A stretch of 64,000 nt of DNA from Pseudomonas hamedanensis (GTDB lineage Bacteria; Pseudomonadota; Gammaproteobacteria; Pseudomonadales; Pseudomonadaceae), in contig NZ_CP077091.1 in the NCBI RefSeq assembly GCF_014268595.2, forward strand, positions 4,198,001 to 4,262,000, in the 5' to 3' direction. A program made the translations under genes and the position numbers. This document shows positions 1 to 8,321 of this stretch, one piece after another; positions within the stretch are counted from its first letter, which is position 1, and each line of letters starts with the position of its first letter. The notes beneath the pieces were generated by a model. The model made no database searches. It was not told the DNA's origin and saw only the letters and a program-made list of their open reading frames with translations.

Positions 1-338
1 ACGGCGGCCTGAAAGCCAACGAAATCGCCCCGCGCGTACACAACTCCGGACACTGGACCACTGAAGGCGCCGAGTGCAGTCAGTTCGAAAACCACCTGCG
101 CGCCGTGGCCGGCCTGCCGCTGGGCTCGACCGCCAAGGTCGGCGAGAGCGCGATGCTCAACTTCATCGGTGTTGTGCCGCCGGTTGAAAAAGTCATCGCC
201 ATCCAGGACTGCCATTTGCACCACTACGGCAAAGCCTTCAAGGCCGGGCGCAAGGTCGGTCACGCCAACCTGCGCTGCGCCGACATGGCCACGCTGCAAG
301 CGCAGATCGTCAAGGTCGAAGCGTTGATTGCCGAGTAA
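1..338 (+). CDS. purK: PurK, 5-(carboxyamino)imidazole ribonucleotide synthase, 3' end only
   Basis: The open frame enters from the left edge (codons start at base 3) and ends at TAA 336-338. About 111 C-terminal residues are visible. The string NEIAPRVHNSGHWT followed by CSQFENHLRA is the conserved ATP-grasp/C-terminal core of PurK, which carboxylates AIR to N5-CAIR in purine synthesis using ATP and bicarbonate. The tail HHYGKAFKAGRKVGHANL also fits the family. The start and the Rossmann-like N-terminal domain lie outside the window. In pseudomonads purE normally sits directly upstream, but this cannot be seen here. Confidence 0.93.
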   Translation, partial: GGLKANEIAPRVHNSGHWTTEGAECSQFENHLRAVAGLPLGSTAKVGESAMLNFIGVVPPVEKVIAIQDCHLHHYGKAFKAGRKVGHANLRCADMATLQAQIVKVEALIAE

Positions 339-444
339 AACAGTTTCATGTGGCAGCGGCGGAACCATTCAGGGCCCGCCGTTCTCTGATGGCAGGATGC
401 CAAAGTCTGGCTAGGCTATAGCCAATCAATCAGAGGGAAATGTC

Positions 445-690
445 ATGGGAATTATCGGAACCATTTTTATCGGCTTGATCGTCGGCCTGCTGGCGCGGTT
501 CCTGAAACCGGGCGATGACAGCATGGGCTGGATCATGACTATCCTGCTCGGTATCGGCGGTTCGCTGGCGGCCACCTATGGCGGCCAGGCTCTGGGTATT
601 TATCAGGCTGGCGAGGGTGCCGGTTTCCTCGGCGCGCTGGTTGGCGCGGTCGTGCTGCTGGTGATCTACGGCCTGATCAAAAAGAACTGA
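445..690 (+). CDS. GlsB/YeaQ/YmgE family stress-response membrane protein
   Basis: An 81-residue, very hydrophobic protein with three predicted membrane segments (about residues 3-20, 28-47 and 58-77) rich in Gly and Leu. The opening MGIIGTIFIGLIVGLLAR and the GWIMTILLGIGGS segment are typical of the transglycosylase-associated (GlsB/YeaQ/YmgE) family. These are small inner-membrane proteins often induced by envelope or stationary-phase stress, with unknown biochemical function. A GAGGG ribosome-binding site lies about 8 bases before the ATG. The gene appears monocistronic. Confidence 0.85.
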   Translation: MGIIGTIFIGLIVGLLARFLKPGDDSMGWIMTILLGIGGSLAATYGGQALGIYQAGEGAGFLGALVGAVVLLVIYGLIKKN

Positions 691-780
691 TCCAAAGCGA
701 CAAAGTCCTCTCTGCCATCGCGGCAGGGAGGGCTAGAATGCTCGGCGATTCACTGTTCTCTCTTTCATACCGAGCACCTC

Positions 781-1317
781 ATGCGCCATCTTCTGTTGAC
801 TCTCCTCTTGCTGGGCAGCGGCTTGGCCCACGCCGGCGAACTGCCGGAAACCGACTGGCTCGACCTGATGCCCAAGTCGGACCAAAAGGCCCTCGAGGCC
901 ATGCCGGAAATCGACCACAACTCTCCCGAAGCCAGCGGCACCTTCACCGAGAAAGGCGGGATGAAGCAGGCCAAAGGTTTGCCGGCGGTGATGTATTCAA
1001 GCAAAACCGTAGCGTCGATGAACGACAAGCACATCCGCATCGGCGGTTACCCGGTGCCGCTGGAATCCGATGCCAAGGGCCGCAGCACACTGTTCTTCCT
1101 GGTGCCGTACCCGGGCGCGTGCATTCACGTGCCGCCACCGCCGCCAAATCAGTTGGTGCTGGTGCGCTATCCCAAGGGCCTGAAGCTGGATGACATCTAC
1201 ACACCGCTGTGGGTAACGGGCACGTTGAAGATCGAAAAGGTCAGCAATGACCTGGCCGATGCGGCGTATGCGCTGGAGGCGGAGAAGGTGCGGGTGGTGC
1301 AGGAGGCTGACCTCTAA
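781..1317 (+). CDS. Exported DUF3299 protein
   Basis: 178 residues beginning with a clear signal peptide (MRHLLLTLLLLGSGLAHA), so the mature protein is periplasmic or envelope-associated. The central block YPVPLESDAKGRSTLFFLVPYPGACIHVPPPPPNQ is the hallmark of DUF3299, a family often found near ABC-type exporters of the MacB/lolE kind and of unknown function. The conserved Cys-Ile-His-Val-Pro segment resembles a metal- or ligand-binding loop, but this is inference. No partner genes lie next to it here. The ATG is preceded by a weak GAGC motif. Confidence 0.8.
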   Translation: MRHLLLTLLLLGSGLAHAGELPETDWLDLMPKSDQKALEAMPEIDHNSPEASGTFTEKGGMKQAKGLPAVMYSSKTVASMNDKHIRIGGYPVPLESDAKGRSTLFFLVPYPGACIHVPPPPPNQLVLVRYPKGLKLDDIYTPLWVTGTLKIEKVSNDLADAAYALEAEKVRVVQEADL

Positions 1318-1350
1318 AGCGCGCCGCACATAAATTTAGGAGCGAGCCTT

Positions 1351-1498
1351 TGTGGTGAGGGGATTTATCTGTGGTGAAGGGATTTATCTGTGGCGAGGGG
1401 ATTTATCCCCGCTGGACTGCGCAGCAGGCCCCAGCTTTTGATTTAAATAAAGCGGGGGCCGCTGCGCGACCCAGCGGGGATAAATCCCCTCGCCACAG
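1351..1498. repeat. Palindromic repeat with 19-bp tandem triplication in its left arm
   Basis: Three near-identical 19-bp units starting at 1351, 1370 and 1389 (pattern TGTGGYGARGGGATTTATC) lead into GGGGATTTATCCCC. The region closes at 1478-1498 with the inverted copy GGGGATAAATCCCCTCGCCACA. The two arms can form a long stem around a GC-rich centre. This is the pseudomonad intergenic palindrome family; here it sits between two convergent genes and could act as a bidirectional terminator. Confidence 0.8.
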
Positions 1499-1529
1499 GG
1501 CTCTTTGCCCTTTTGTATGGCGCTAGAGC

Positions 1530-2429
1530 TTAGAGCGGCGTAGCAGCTACGCTGACACCCATGGTATGGCTCGCCCCCGGCGCCAGGGTGACGATGTCAT
1601 CCATCACATTCGCCGTCTCGATGCACAGCATGCGCTGCCAGCCGTCGTTGTCCATGTCGGGCAGTGCGGCGGCGCGGTCGATCCACGGATTCCAGATCAC
1701 GGCGGTGCGCGAGCCCGTTGAGGTCAACACGATGCGGCGTTCCCAGGTTGGATCAATGATGCTCAACTGCGGCGGTACGTCGAGGTAGATGCGATCGGTC
1801 TCGCCGGTGAACTGCAGATCGCCTTGCTGGCTGGCAATGTTCCAGTCGTCCAGGGTCTCGATGTAATCCAGCCCGGCCACGCCGTCGACATGCACGTTAC
1901 GCACGTCACTGACGGCGAAATACGTGTGCAGCGCCTGGCTGAGGGTCACGCTGTCGGCGCCGCGGTTATGGCTGGTCAGGCTGTAATGCAATTTATCCGA
2001 GAGATGCAGGGTCAGGGTCAGGTCGACTTCATGCGGCCAGCCCGGCAGGCCACCTTCCGGGCAGGGCAGCTTGAACTCGACCTTGATGCCGTCAGCCTCG
2101 GATTCGATGCCGCCCAGCTCCCAGTCCATCGCTCGCACCAGACCGTGCGCGGGGGCCGGTTGCTCGCCGACGTACATGTTCTGCACGCTCTGCGGGTTGC
2201 GTTCGAATTTGCCGAACCACGGCCAGCACACGGGCACGCCGGCACGAATGCTCTTGCCGGTTTTCAGGTCGGCCTTGTCGTTCAGCCAGATGATCGGCGG
2301 CTGTCCGTCGATCTGATAACTGAGGATGTGCGCGCCTTGCTGGGCCACCAGCACTTCAGCCTTGCCGTGGCGGATGCGCCAGCAGTTCAGTTCATCCAGT
2401 TTCACGGCTTCAACGTTTGGCGTGTTCAT
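1530..2429 (-). CDS. D-hexose-6-phosphate mutarotase (YeaD-type aldose 1-epimerase)
   Basis: 299 residues from the ATG at 2429. A GTG seven codons upstream is also in frame, but the ATG has GAGAG about 8 bases before it. The protein has the galactose-mutarotase beta-sandwich signature of the YeaD/YMR099C group: a PVCWPWFG motif, a PAHGLVRAMDWEL stretch holding a conserved His, and HTYFAVSDV. These enzymes interconvert alpha and beta anomers of glucose 6-phosphate in the cytoplasm. The length matches the family. It is followed on the minus strand only by the palindrome at 1351-1498. Confidence 0.88.
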   Translation of the reverse strand: MNTPNVEAVKLDELNCWRIRHGKAEVLVAQQGAHILSYQIDGQPPIIWLNDKADLKTGKSIRAGVPVCWPWFGKFERNPQSVQNMYVGEQPAPAHGLVRAMDWELGGIESEADGIKVEFKLPCPEGGLPGWPHEVDLTLTLHLSDKLHYSLTSHNRGADSVTLSQALHTYFAVSDVRNVHVDGVAGLDYIETLDDWNIASQQGDLQFTGETDRIYLDVPPQLSIIDPTWERRIVLTSTGSRTAVIWNPWIDRAAALPDMDNDGWQRMLCIETANVMDDIVTLAPGASHTMGVSVAATPL

Positions 2430-2486
2430 GGGCAACTCTCGATCAGACACTGGGGACGACTATCGACCGCGAAACGGCCGCGAGGT

Positions 2487-2891
2487 TTAACGCGCGCGTG
2501 GCGGAACCGAGCGCGTGCGACCACTGCCGTCGATGGCGACGAAAACAAAGACCGCTTCGGTGACCTTGCGCCATTCGCTGGAGAGTGGGTCGTCGCTCCA
2601 CACCTCGACCATCATCTGGATCGAGCTGCGGCCGATTTCCAGGGTCTGGGTATAAAAGGACAACTGTGCGCCAACGGCGACCGGTACCAGGAACGCCATG
2701 CGGTCGATGGCAACCGTGGCGACGCGGCCACCGGCGACACGGCTGGCCATCGCGGTGCCGGCCAGGTCCATCTGCGCCACCAGCCAGCCGCCGAAAATAT
2801 CGCCAAAGCCGTTGGTTTCGCGCGGCAGCGCGGTGATTTGCAGGGCCAGGTCGCCCTGTGGGATCGGATCTTCTTGTTCGAGCTCTATCAT
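2487..2891 (-). CDS. Acyl-CoA thioesterase, YciA-like hotdog protein
   Basis: 134 residues with the hotdog-fold HGG-type signature of YciA thioesterases: PRETNGFGDIFGGWLVAQMDLAG, where the conserved N..G.IFGG..L...D pattern carries the active-site Asp. This is followed by VDRMAFLVPV-like and VFVFVAID strands. Such enzymes hydrolyse acyl-CoA to free acid and CoA in the cytoplasm. The family length is about 130-150 residues, so it is complete. It reads the same way as the mutarotase 58 bases downstream and may be co-transcribed with it. Confidence 0.88.
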   Translation of the reverse strand: MIELEQEDPIPQGDLALQITALPRETNGFGDIFGGWLVAQMDLAGTAMASRVAGGRVATVAIDRMAFLVPVAVGAQLSFYTQTLEIGRSSIQMMVEVWSDDPLSSEWRKVTEAVFVFVAIDGSGRTRSVPPRAR

Positions 2892-3267
2892 GCCGGGGGG
2901 CCTCTGACCCGTGACTCTTCGTGGGTAATGCGGGTGGTAGCCGTCTTCGCGAAAAACGATTCAACACCGAACATACTACGTTCGTCACGTTTTCCATCAG
3001 GCGCCTAAAGGGAAACTCTGCGAAAAAGGCTAAATCCCGAGCAAAGGACGGGCCAACAACGTTTTCGCACAGCAACCTCCTACAAAGCCTGCGCAGGGGG
3101 CGAGTATATCGGTCGACAGACGCCACGACGACCACCGGTTCTGATTTCGACCGTCAATTACGCGCCTCTATGTGCTTTTTCGAACAATTTGCTATGGTGC
3201 CGAACCTGTCCGAGCCACTGCCAGCGTTGTTGTGGCGACAGATTCGACTATAAGAGAAGCCCTTGCC
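2892..3267. other. Divergent intergenic region before the MFS transporter
   Basis: 376 bases between the divergent thioesterase and MFS genes. No convincing small gene was found. Near 3190-3197 the plus strand reads TGCTATGGT, which resembles an extended -10 promoter element for the MFS gene; no good -35 is visible. An open frame continuing upstream of the MFS ATG (from 3172) lacks a ribosome-binding site. Confidence 0.4.
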
Positions 3268-4566
3268 ATGACCTCAGCGCCTTCGAGCCTCGCGCAGCCC
3301 GAGCAACCCGCACGACCGTTGACCCGCAATGACTACAAGACCCTGTCGCTGTCCGCCCTGGGCGGCGCGCTGGAGTTCTACGATTTCATCATCTTCGTTT
3401 TCTTCGCCACCGTGGTCGGCAAGCTGTTCTTCCCGGCCGACATGCCCGAATGGCTGCGCCTGATGCAGACCTTCGGCATTTTCGCCGCCGGCTATCTGGC
3501 GCGTCCTCTGGGCGGCATCGTCATGGCGCATTTCGGCGACCTGCTGGGGCGCAAGAAAATGTTCACCCTGAGCATTTTCATGATGGCCGTGCCGACCCTG
3601 ATCATGGGTCTGCTGCCGACCTATGCGCAGATCGGCATCTGGGCGCCGATCCTGTTGCTGTTGATGCGGGTCATCCAGGGTGCGGCGATCGGCGGTGAAG
3701 TGCCGGGGGCCTGGGTCTTCGTTTCCGAACACGTTCCGCAAAAGCACATCGGATATGCCTGTGGCACCCTCACCAGCGGCCTGACGGCCGGTATCTTGCT
3801 CGGCTCGCTGGTCGCCACGGCGATCAACAGCCTTTATACGCCAGCAGAAGTGTCGGATTACGCCTGGCGGATCCCGTTCCTGCTCGGCGGCGTGTTCGGC
3901 CTGTTCTCGGTGTACCTTCGCCGCTGGCTGCACGAAACCCCGGTGTTCGCCGAACTGCAACTGCGCAAGGCGCTGGCCGAAGAAGTGCCGTTGCGCGCGG
4001 TGCTGCGTGACCATCGCGGTGCGATCGCCATTTCGATGTTGCTGACCTGGCTGCTCTCGGCTGGCGTGGTCGTGGTCATTCTGATGACCCCGACGGTGCT
4101 GCAGACGGTTTATCACTTCTCGCCAACCACCGCGTTGCAGTCCAACAGCCTGGCCATCGTGTTCCTCAGCCTCGGTTGCATCGGCGCCGGCGCACTGGCC
4201 GATCGCTTCGGCGCCGGTCGTGTATTCGTGTTCGGTTGCCTGGGCTTGCTGATCAGTTCCTGGACCTTCTATCACAGCCTTGCCGATCACCCGAACTGGC
4301 TGTTTCCGCTGTACGCGCTGACCGGTCTGCTGGTCGGCACCATCGGCGCGGTGCCGTACGTAATGGTCAAGGCGTTCCCGCCAGTGGTGCGTTTCAGCGG
4401 CTTGTCGTTCTCGTACAACGTGGCTTACGCGATCTTTGGCGGGTTGACGCCGATGGTGGTGAGCCTGCTGCTCAAGGAAAGCGCGATGGGCCCGGCTTAC
4501 TATGTCGCGGTGTTGTGCGGGGTGGGGATGCTGGTCGGCGCGTGGCTATGGAAAAAAGGTCGCTGA
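3268..4566 (+). CDS. MFS transporter, metabolite:H+ symporter type (ProP/KgtP-like)
   Basis: 432 residues from the ATG at 3268, which has AGAGAAG about 8 bases upstream. About twelve hydrophobic segments are visible. The FGDLLGRKKMFTLSIFMM loop between helices 2 and 3 is the MFS signature (G-x-L-x-D-x-x-G-R-K/R), and the opening GGALEFYDFIIFVFFATVV is typical of the metabolite:H+ symporter family that carries proline/betaine, ketoglutarate, citrate or shikimate. The substrate cannot be read from sequence. It lies immediately upstream of the pst genes, but a palindrome and a Pho box separate them. Confidence 0.85.
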   Translation: MTSAPSSLAQPEQPARPLTRNDYKTLSLSALGGALEFYDFIIFVFFATVVGKLFFPADMPEWLRLMQTFGIFAAGYLARPLGGIVMAHFGDLLGRKKMFTLSIFMMAVPTLIMGLLPTYAQIGIWAPILLLLMRVIQGAAIGGEVPGAWVFVSEHVPQKHIGYACGTLTSGLTAGILLGSLVATAINSLYTPAEVSDYAWRIPFLLGGVFGLFSVYLRRWLHETPVFAELQLRKALAEEVPLRAVLRDHRGAIAISMLLTWLLSAGVVVVILMTPTVLQTVYHFSPTTALQSNSLAIVFLSLGCIGAGALADRFGAGRVFVFGCLGLLISSWTFYHSLADHPNWLFPLYALTGLLVGTIGAVPYVMVKAFPPVVRFSGLSFSYNVAYAIFGGLTPMVVSLLLKESAMGPAYYVAVLCGVGMLVGAWLWKKGR

Positions 4567-4576
4567 TTGGCGCCTG

Positions 4577-4686
4577 ATCGTTCCCACGCTCCGCGTGGGA
4601 ATGCATCTCGTGACGCTCTGCGTCACCTCTCGAAGCGGACGCAGAGCGTCCCTGGCGGCATTCCCACGCAGAGCGTGGGAACGATC
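4577..4686. repeat. Palindromic repeat, GTTCCCACGC class
   Basis: CGTTCCCACGCTCCGCGTGGGAA on the left is mirrored by TTCCCACGCAGAGCGTGGGAACG on the right, with a nested GACGCTCTGCGTC / GACGCAGAGCGTC pair inside. Each arm is itself a hairpin. It lies in the gap between the MFS gene and pstS and may end MFS transcription. Confidence 0.8.
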
Positions 4687-4714
4687 TGTCGCGACATGCT
4701 GGCCTTTCATCCAA

Positions 4715-4732
4715 TTGTCATATTTCAGCCAT
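4715..4732 (+). promoter_or_regulatory. Pho box upstream of pstS
   Basis: TTGTCAT-ATTT-CAGCCAT fits the PhoB-binding pattern of two CTGTCAT heptamers separated by 4 bases (6/7 and 5/7 matches). It lies 68 bases before the pstS start, a normal position for PhoB activation under phosphate starvation. Confidence 0.7.
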
Positions 4733-4799
4733 AGAGTGTTCACACGGCCTGCTGATACTTGGCCCCGACTTAACACACCCTATCTGCTAGGAGTAAGGC

Positions 4800-5798
4800 A
4801 TGAAACTGAAGCGTTTGATGGCGGCAATGACTTTTGTCGCTGCTGGCGTTGCGACTGCCAACGCGGTTGCCGCTGTTGACCCTGCTATCCCGAGCTACAC
4901 CAAGACCACTGGTGTGTCGGGCAACCTGTCCAGCGTCGGTTCCGATACCCTGGCCAACCTCATGACCCTGTGGGCCGAGAACTACAAAAAAGAATACCCG
5001 AACGTCAACATCCAGATTCAGGCCGCCGGTTCTTCGACTGCGCCACCGGCGCTGACGGAAGGCACCGCTAACCTGGGCCCGATGAGCCGCAAGATGAAGG
5101 ACAACGAGCTGCAGGCCTTCGAAACCAAATACGGCTACAAGCCAACCGCGATCCCGGTGGCTGTGGATGCCCTGGCCGTGTTCGTGCACAAGGACAACCC
5201 GATCAAGGGCCTGACCATGGAGCAAGTCGACGCGATCTTCTCGTCCACTCGCCTGTGCGGTGCCAAAACCGACGTGAAAACCTGGGGCGACCTGGGCGTG
5301 ACCGGCGACCTGGCAAACAAGCCGGTTCAGCTGTTCGGTCGTAACTCGGTATCGGGTACCTACGGCTACTTCAAAGAAGAAGCCCTGTGCAAAGGCGACT
5401 TCAAGCCAAACGTCAACGAACAACCCGGTTCGGCCTCGGTCGTGCAGTCGATCAGCTCCTCGCTCAACGGCGTGGGTTACTCGGGCATCGGTTACAAGAC
5501 CGCTAGCGTGAAAACCGTAGCGCTGGCCAAGAAAGGCAGCACTGACTTCATCGAAGACACCGAAGAAAACGCCCTGAACGGCAAGTACCCGCTGTCGCGC
5601 TTCCTCTACGTTTACGTGAACAAGGCACCGAACAAGCCTCTGGCCCCGCTGGAAGCCGAGTTCGTCAAACTGATCCTGTCCAAACAGGGTCAGGAAGTCG
5701 TGGTCAAGGACGGCTACATCCCGCTGCCAGCCAAGGTTGCTGCAAAAGCACTGGCTGACCTCGGTCTGCAGGAAGGCGGCGCTGTCGCCAAGAAGTAA
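4800..5798 (+). CDS. pstS: PstS, periplasmic phosphate-binding protein
   Basis: 332 residues with a signal peptide ending near ATANAVAA. The mature protein shows the PstS phosphate-binding pattern: [10 protein letters not shown] near the start, [20 protein letters not shown] and [12 protein letters not shown], all contributing Ser/Thr/Arg/Gly ligands to phosphate. It delivers phosphate to the PstCA permease. It is the longer pseudomonad type of PstS. A Pho box lies upstream, and TAGGAG precedes the ATG. The pstC gene follows after a palindrome with its own Pho box, so pstS may also be transcribed alone at high level. Confidence 0.95.
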   Translation: MKLKRLMAAMTFVAAGVATANAVAAVDPAIPSYTKTTGVSGNLSSVGSDTLANLMTLWAENYKKEYPNVNIQIQAAGSSTAPPALTEGTANLGPMSRKMKDNELQAFETKYGYKPTAIPVAVDALAVFVHKDNPIKGLTMEQVDAIFSSTRLCGAKTDVKTWGDLGVTGDLANKPVQLFGRNSVSGTYGYFKEEALCKGDFKPNVNEQPGSASVVQSISSSLNGVGYSGIGYKTASVKTVALAKKGSTDFIEDTEENALNGKYPLSRFLYVYVNKAPNKPLAPLEAEFVKLILSKQGQEVVVKDGYIPLPAKVAAKALADLGLQEGGAVAKK

Positions 5799-5828
5799 CA
5801 CCCTGAGTCCGGCCTGAAACCGGACTCC

Positions 5829-5917
5829 TGTGGGAGCGAGCCTGCTCGCGAAGGGGACGCCACATGCACCATTCATGTGACTGACCCGATGCTTTCGCGA
5901 GCAGGCTCGCTCCCACA
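5829..5917. repeat. REP-type palindrome (GTGGGAGCGAGCC class)
   Basis: TGTGGGAGCGAGCCTGCTCG is mirrored at 5898-5917 by CGAGCAGGCTCGCTCCCACA. It sits directly after pstS, where it could stabilise or end the pstS transcript. Confidence 0.85.
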
Positions 5918-5979
5918 ACCACCAAATTTTCGACTCCGCTGCCGGACCTCCCCGGTGGCGGATTTGCTGCGTCACTGCA

Positions 5980-5997
5980 TTGTCATCTTTCTGTCAT
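5980..5997 (+). promoter_or_regulatory. Near-perfect Pho box upstream of pstC
   Basis: TTGTCAT-CTTT-CTGTCAT matches the two-heptamer PhoB site at 13 of 14 positions with the correct 4-base spacer. It lies only 23 bases before the pstC ATG, so the transcript leader would be short. It implies a second PhoB-controlled promoter inside the pst cluster. Confidence 0.85.
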
Positions 5998-6019
5998 ACA
6001 GGATCGCTAGGGTGTGCGC

Positions 6020-8305
6020 ATGAATGATCTGGCCAATTCCCCAATGACTACGACTTCCCCTCCCAAGCGCATTGATTTCAATACGCCTGAGCTGCAACGC
6101 AAGCGCCGCATTCGCGCGCTCAAGGATCGCTTCACCCGTTGGTACGTCCTCGTCGGCGGCCTGGCGGTGCTGGCAGCCATCACCCTGATCTTCTTCTTCC
6201 TCGCCTATGTGGTCGCGCCGCTGTTCCAGGGTGCCGACCTGACCGCGAAAGACTCGATCACCCCGGCCTGGATGCAGGACGCCGGCAAGCCGCTGATGAT
6301 TTCGCTCGAAGAGCAGAATCAGGTGGCGATGCGCGTGTCCGACAAGGGCCAGGCGCTGTTCTTCGAGGTCGACAGTGGCGCTGAACTCAAGCGCGTCGAT
6401 CTGCCATTGCCGGCCGGCGCAACCGTGACCTCCATTGGTGAAGACCAGCCCGGTCATCCGCTGGTGGCCGTGGGCCTGTCCAACGGTCAGGCGCTGGTGT
6501 TCCGTCACACCTATAAAGTCACCTACCCCGATGGCAAGAAAACCATCAGCCCGGCCATTGAATTCCCGTATGGCGAGGCGCCGATCGCGCTGAACGAAAG
6601 CGGCGGCGCGCTGGAGCATGTCAGCCTCAACGCCACCGACTCGACCCTGGTGCTGGTTGGCTCCACCGGTTCGCAACTCAATGTGCTGTCGCTGACCAGC
6701 GAAGAAAACATGATGACCGGCGAAGTCACCAACGAGCAGAAGCGCATCGATCTGCCGCAGATGACCGAGCCGGTGAAAAACATCTTCGTCGACCCGCGCC
6801 AGCAGTGGCTGTACGTGGTCAACGGGCGCGCCCAGGCCGACGTGTTCAGCCTGCGCGACAAGAGCCTCAATGGTCGCTACAAGCTGCTGGAAAATGCCGA
6901 CGCCGAAGTCACCGCGACGACGCAACTGGTCGGTGGCATCTCACTGATCGTTGGCGATTCCAAGGGTGGTCTGGCCCAGTGGTTCATGGCCCGCGACACC
7001 GATGGTGAGCAGCGTCTGAAGCAGATTCGCACCTTCCAGATGGGCACCACGCCAATCGTCGAAATCGCTGCCGAAGAGCGCCGCAAAGGTTTCCTGGCCC
7101 TTGATGCCAGCGGCAAGCTTGGTGTGTTCCACAGCACTGCGCATCGCACTTTGCTGGTTGATCAAGTCGTTGAGGGCCAAGGCCTGTTCGGTCTGTCGCC
7201 ACGCGCCAACCGAGTGATTGTCGAGGCCGGCGGCAAGCTGCAACCACTGCTGCTCGACAACCCGCACCCGGAAGTTTCCTGGAGCGCGTTGTGGAGCAAG
7301 GTCTGGTACGAGAACTACGATGAGCCTAAATACGTCTGGCAATCGACCGCCGCCAACACCGATTTCGAACCTAAGCTGAGCCTGTCGCCGCTGACCTTCG
7401 GTACTCTGAAAGCCGCGTTCTACGCCATGCTTCTGGCTGCGCCTCTGGCTGTCGCCGCTGCGATCTACACCGCGTACTTCATGGCCCCGGGCATGCGCCG
7501 CAAGGTCAAACCGGTGATTGAGCTGATGGAAGCGATGCCGACGGTGATCCTCGGTTTCTTCGCCGGTCTGTTCCTTGCGCCGTATGTCGAAGGCCACCTG
7601 CCGGGCATCTTCAGCCTGTTGATGCTGTTGCCGATCGGCATCCTGGTCGCCGGTTTTGGTTTCAGCCGCTTGCCTGAGTCGATCCGTCTGAGAGTCCCGG
7701 ACGGCTGGGAAAGTGCGCTGCTGATCCCGGTGATCCTGTTTGTGGGCTGGCTGTCGCTGTACATGAGCCCGTTCATGGAGAACTGGTTCTTCGGCGGCGA
7801 CATGCGCATGTGGATCTCCCACGACCTGGGCATTACCTACGACCAGCGCAACGCTCTGGTGGTCGGTCTGGCCATGGGTTTCGCGGTGATCCCGAACATC
7901 TACTCGATCGCCGAAGACGCCGTGTTCAGCGTGCCGCGCGGCCTGACCCTGGGTTCGCTGGCCCTCGGTGCCACGCCATGGCAGACCATGACTCGTGTGG
8001 TCATCCTCACCGCCAGCCCGGGCATCTTCTCGGCGCTGATGATCGGCATGGGCCGTGCGGTCGGCGAAACCATGATCGTGCTGATGGCGACCGGCAACAC
8101 CCCGGTGATGGAGATGAACCTGTTCGAAGGCCTGCGCACCCTGGCCGCCAACGTCGCGGTGGAAATGCCCGAGTCGGAAGTCGGCGGCAGTCACTACCGT
8201 GTGCTGTTCCTCTCGGCGCTGGTGTTGCTGCTGTTCACCTTCGTCATGAACACCCTGGCAGAACTGATTCGTCAGCGTCTGCGCAAGAAATACTCGTCGC
8301 TTTAA
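6020..8305 (+). CDS. pstC: PstC, phosphate ABC transporter permease with large periplasmic domain
   Basis: 761 residues from ATG 6020 (a GTG two codons upstream is possible). After a cytoplasmic tail and one membrane helix at about residues 40-62 comes a periplasmic region of roughly 390 residues with repeated beta-strand patterns (for example LALDASGKLGVF), resembling a beta-propeller. The permease core follows from about residue 460, with the ABC-permease EAA loop seen as SVPRGLTLGSLALGATPWQTM. Classical PstC is about 300-320 residues, so the extra domain is the feature to note. With PstA it forms the membrane channel for phosphate. Confidence 0.93.
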   Translation: MNDLANSPMTTTSPPKRIDFNTPELQRKRRIRALKDRFTRWYVLVGGLAVLAAITLIFFFLAYVVAPLFQGADLTAKDSITPAWMQDAGKPLMISLEEQNQVAMRVSDKGQALFFEVDSGAELKRVDLPLPAGATVTSIGEDQPGHPLVAVGLSNGQALVFRHTYKVTYPDGKKTISPAIEFPYGEAPIALNESGGALEHVSLNATDSTLVLVGSTGSQLNVLSLTSEENMMTGEVTNEQKRIDLPQMTEPVKNIFVDPRQQWLYVVNGRAQADVFSLRDKSLNGRYKLLENADAEVTATTQLVGGISLIVGDSKGGLAQWFMARDTDGEQRLKQIRTFQMGTTPIVEIAAEERRKGFLALDASGKLGVFHSTAHRTLLVDQVVEGQGLFGLSPRANRVIVEAGGKLQPLLLDNPHPEVSWSALWSKVWYENYDEPKYVWQSTAANTDFEPKLSLSPLTFGTLKAAFYAMLLAAPLAVAAAIYTAYFMAPGMRRKVKPVIELMEAMPTVILGFFAGLFLAPYVEGHLPGIFSLLMLLPIGILVAGFGFSRLPESIRLRVPDGWESALLIPVILFVGWLSLYMSPFMENWFFGGDMRMWISHDLGITYDQRNALVVGLAMGFAVIPNIYSIAEDAVFSVPRGLTLGSLALGATPWQTMTRVVILTASPGIFSALMIGMGRAVGETMIVLMATGNTPVMEMNLFEGLRTLAANVAVEMPESEVGGSHYRVLFLSALVLLLFTFVMNTLAELIRQRLRKKYSSL

Positions 8306-8321
8306 GCAAAGGTAGAAGTCT

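Noticed and set aside
1351..1498. Short tandem units that might be a CRISPR array
   Set aside because: The units abut with no unique spacers and are part of an intergenic palindrome; no cas genes nearby.
2443..3135. 230-codon minus-strand frame overlapping the thioesterase
   Set aside because: Arg-rich translation in another frame over the clear YciA-like gene; no start signal or domain.
3172..3267. 32-codon extension of the MFS gene
   Set aside because: No ribosome-binding site at 3172, while the ATG at 3268 has one and gives the usual N-terminus.
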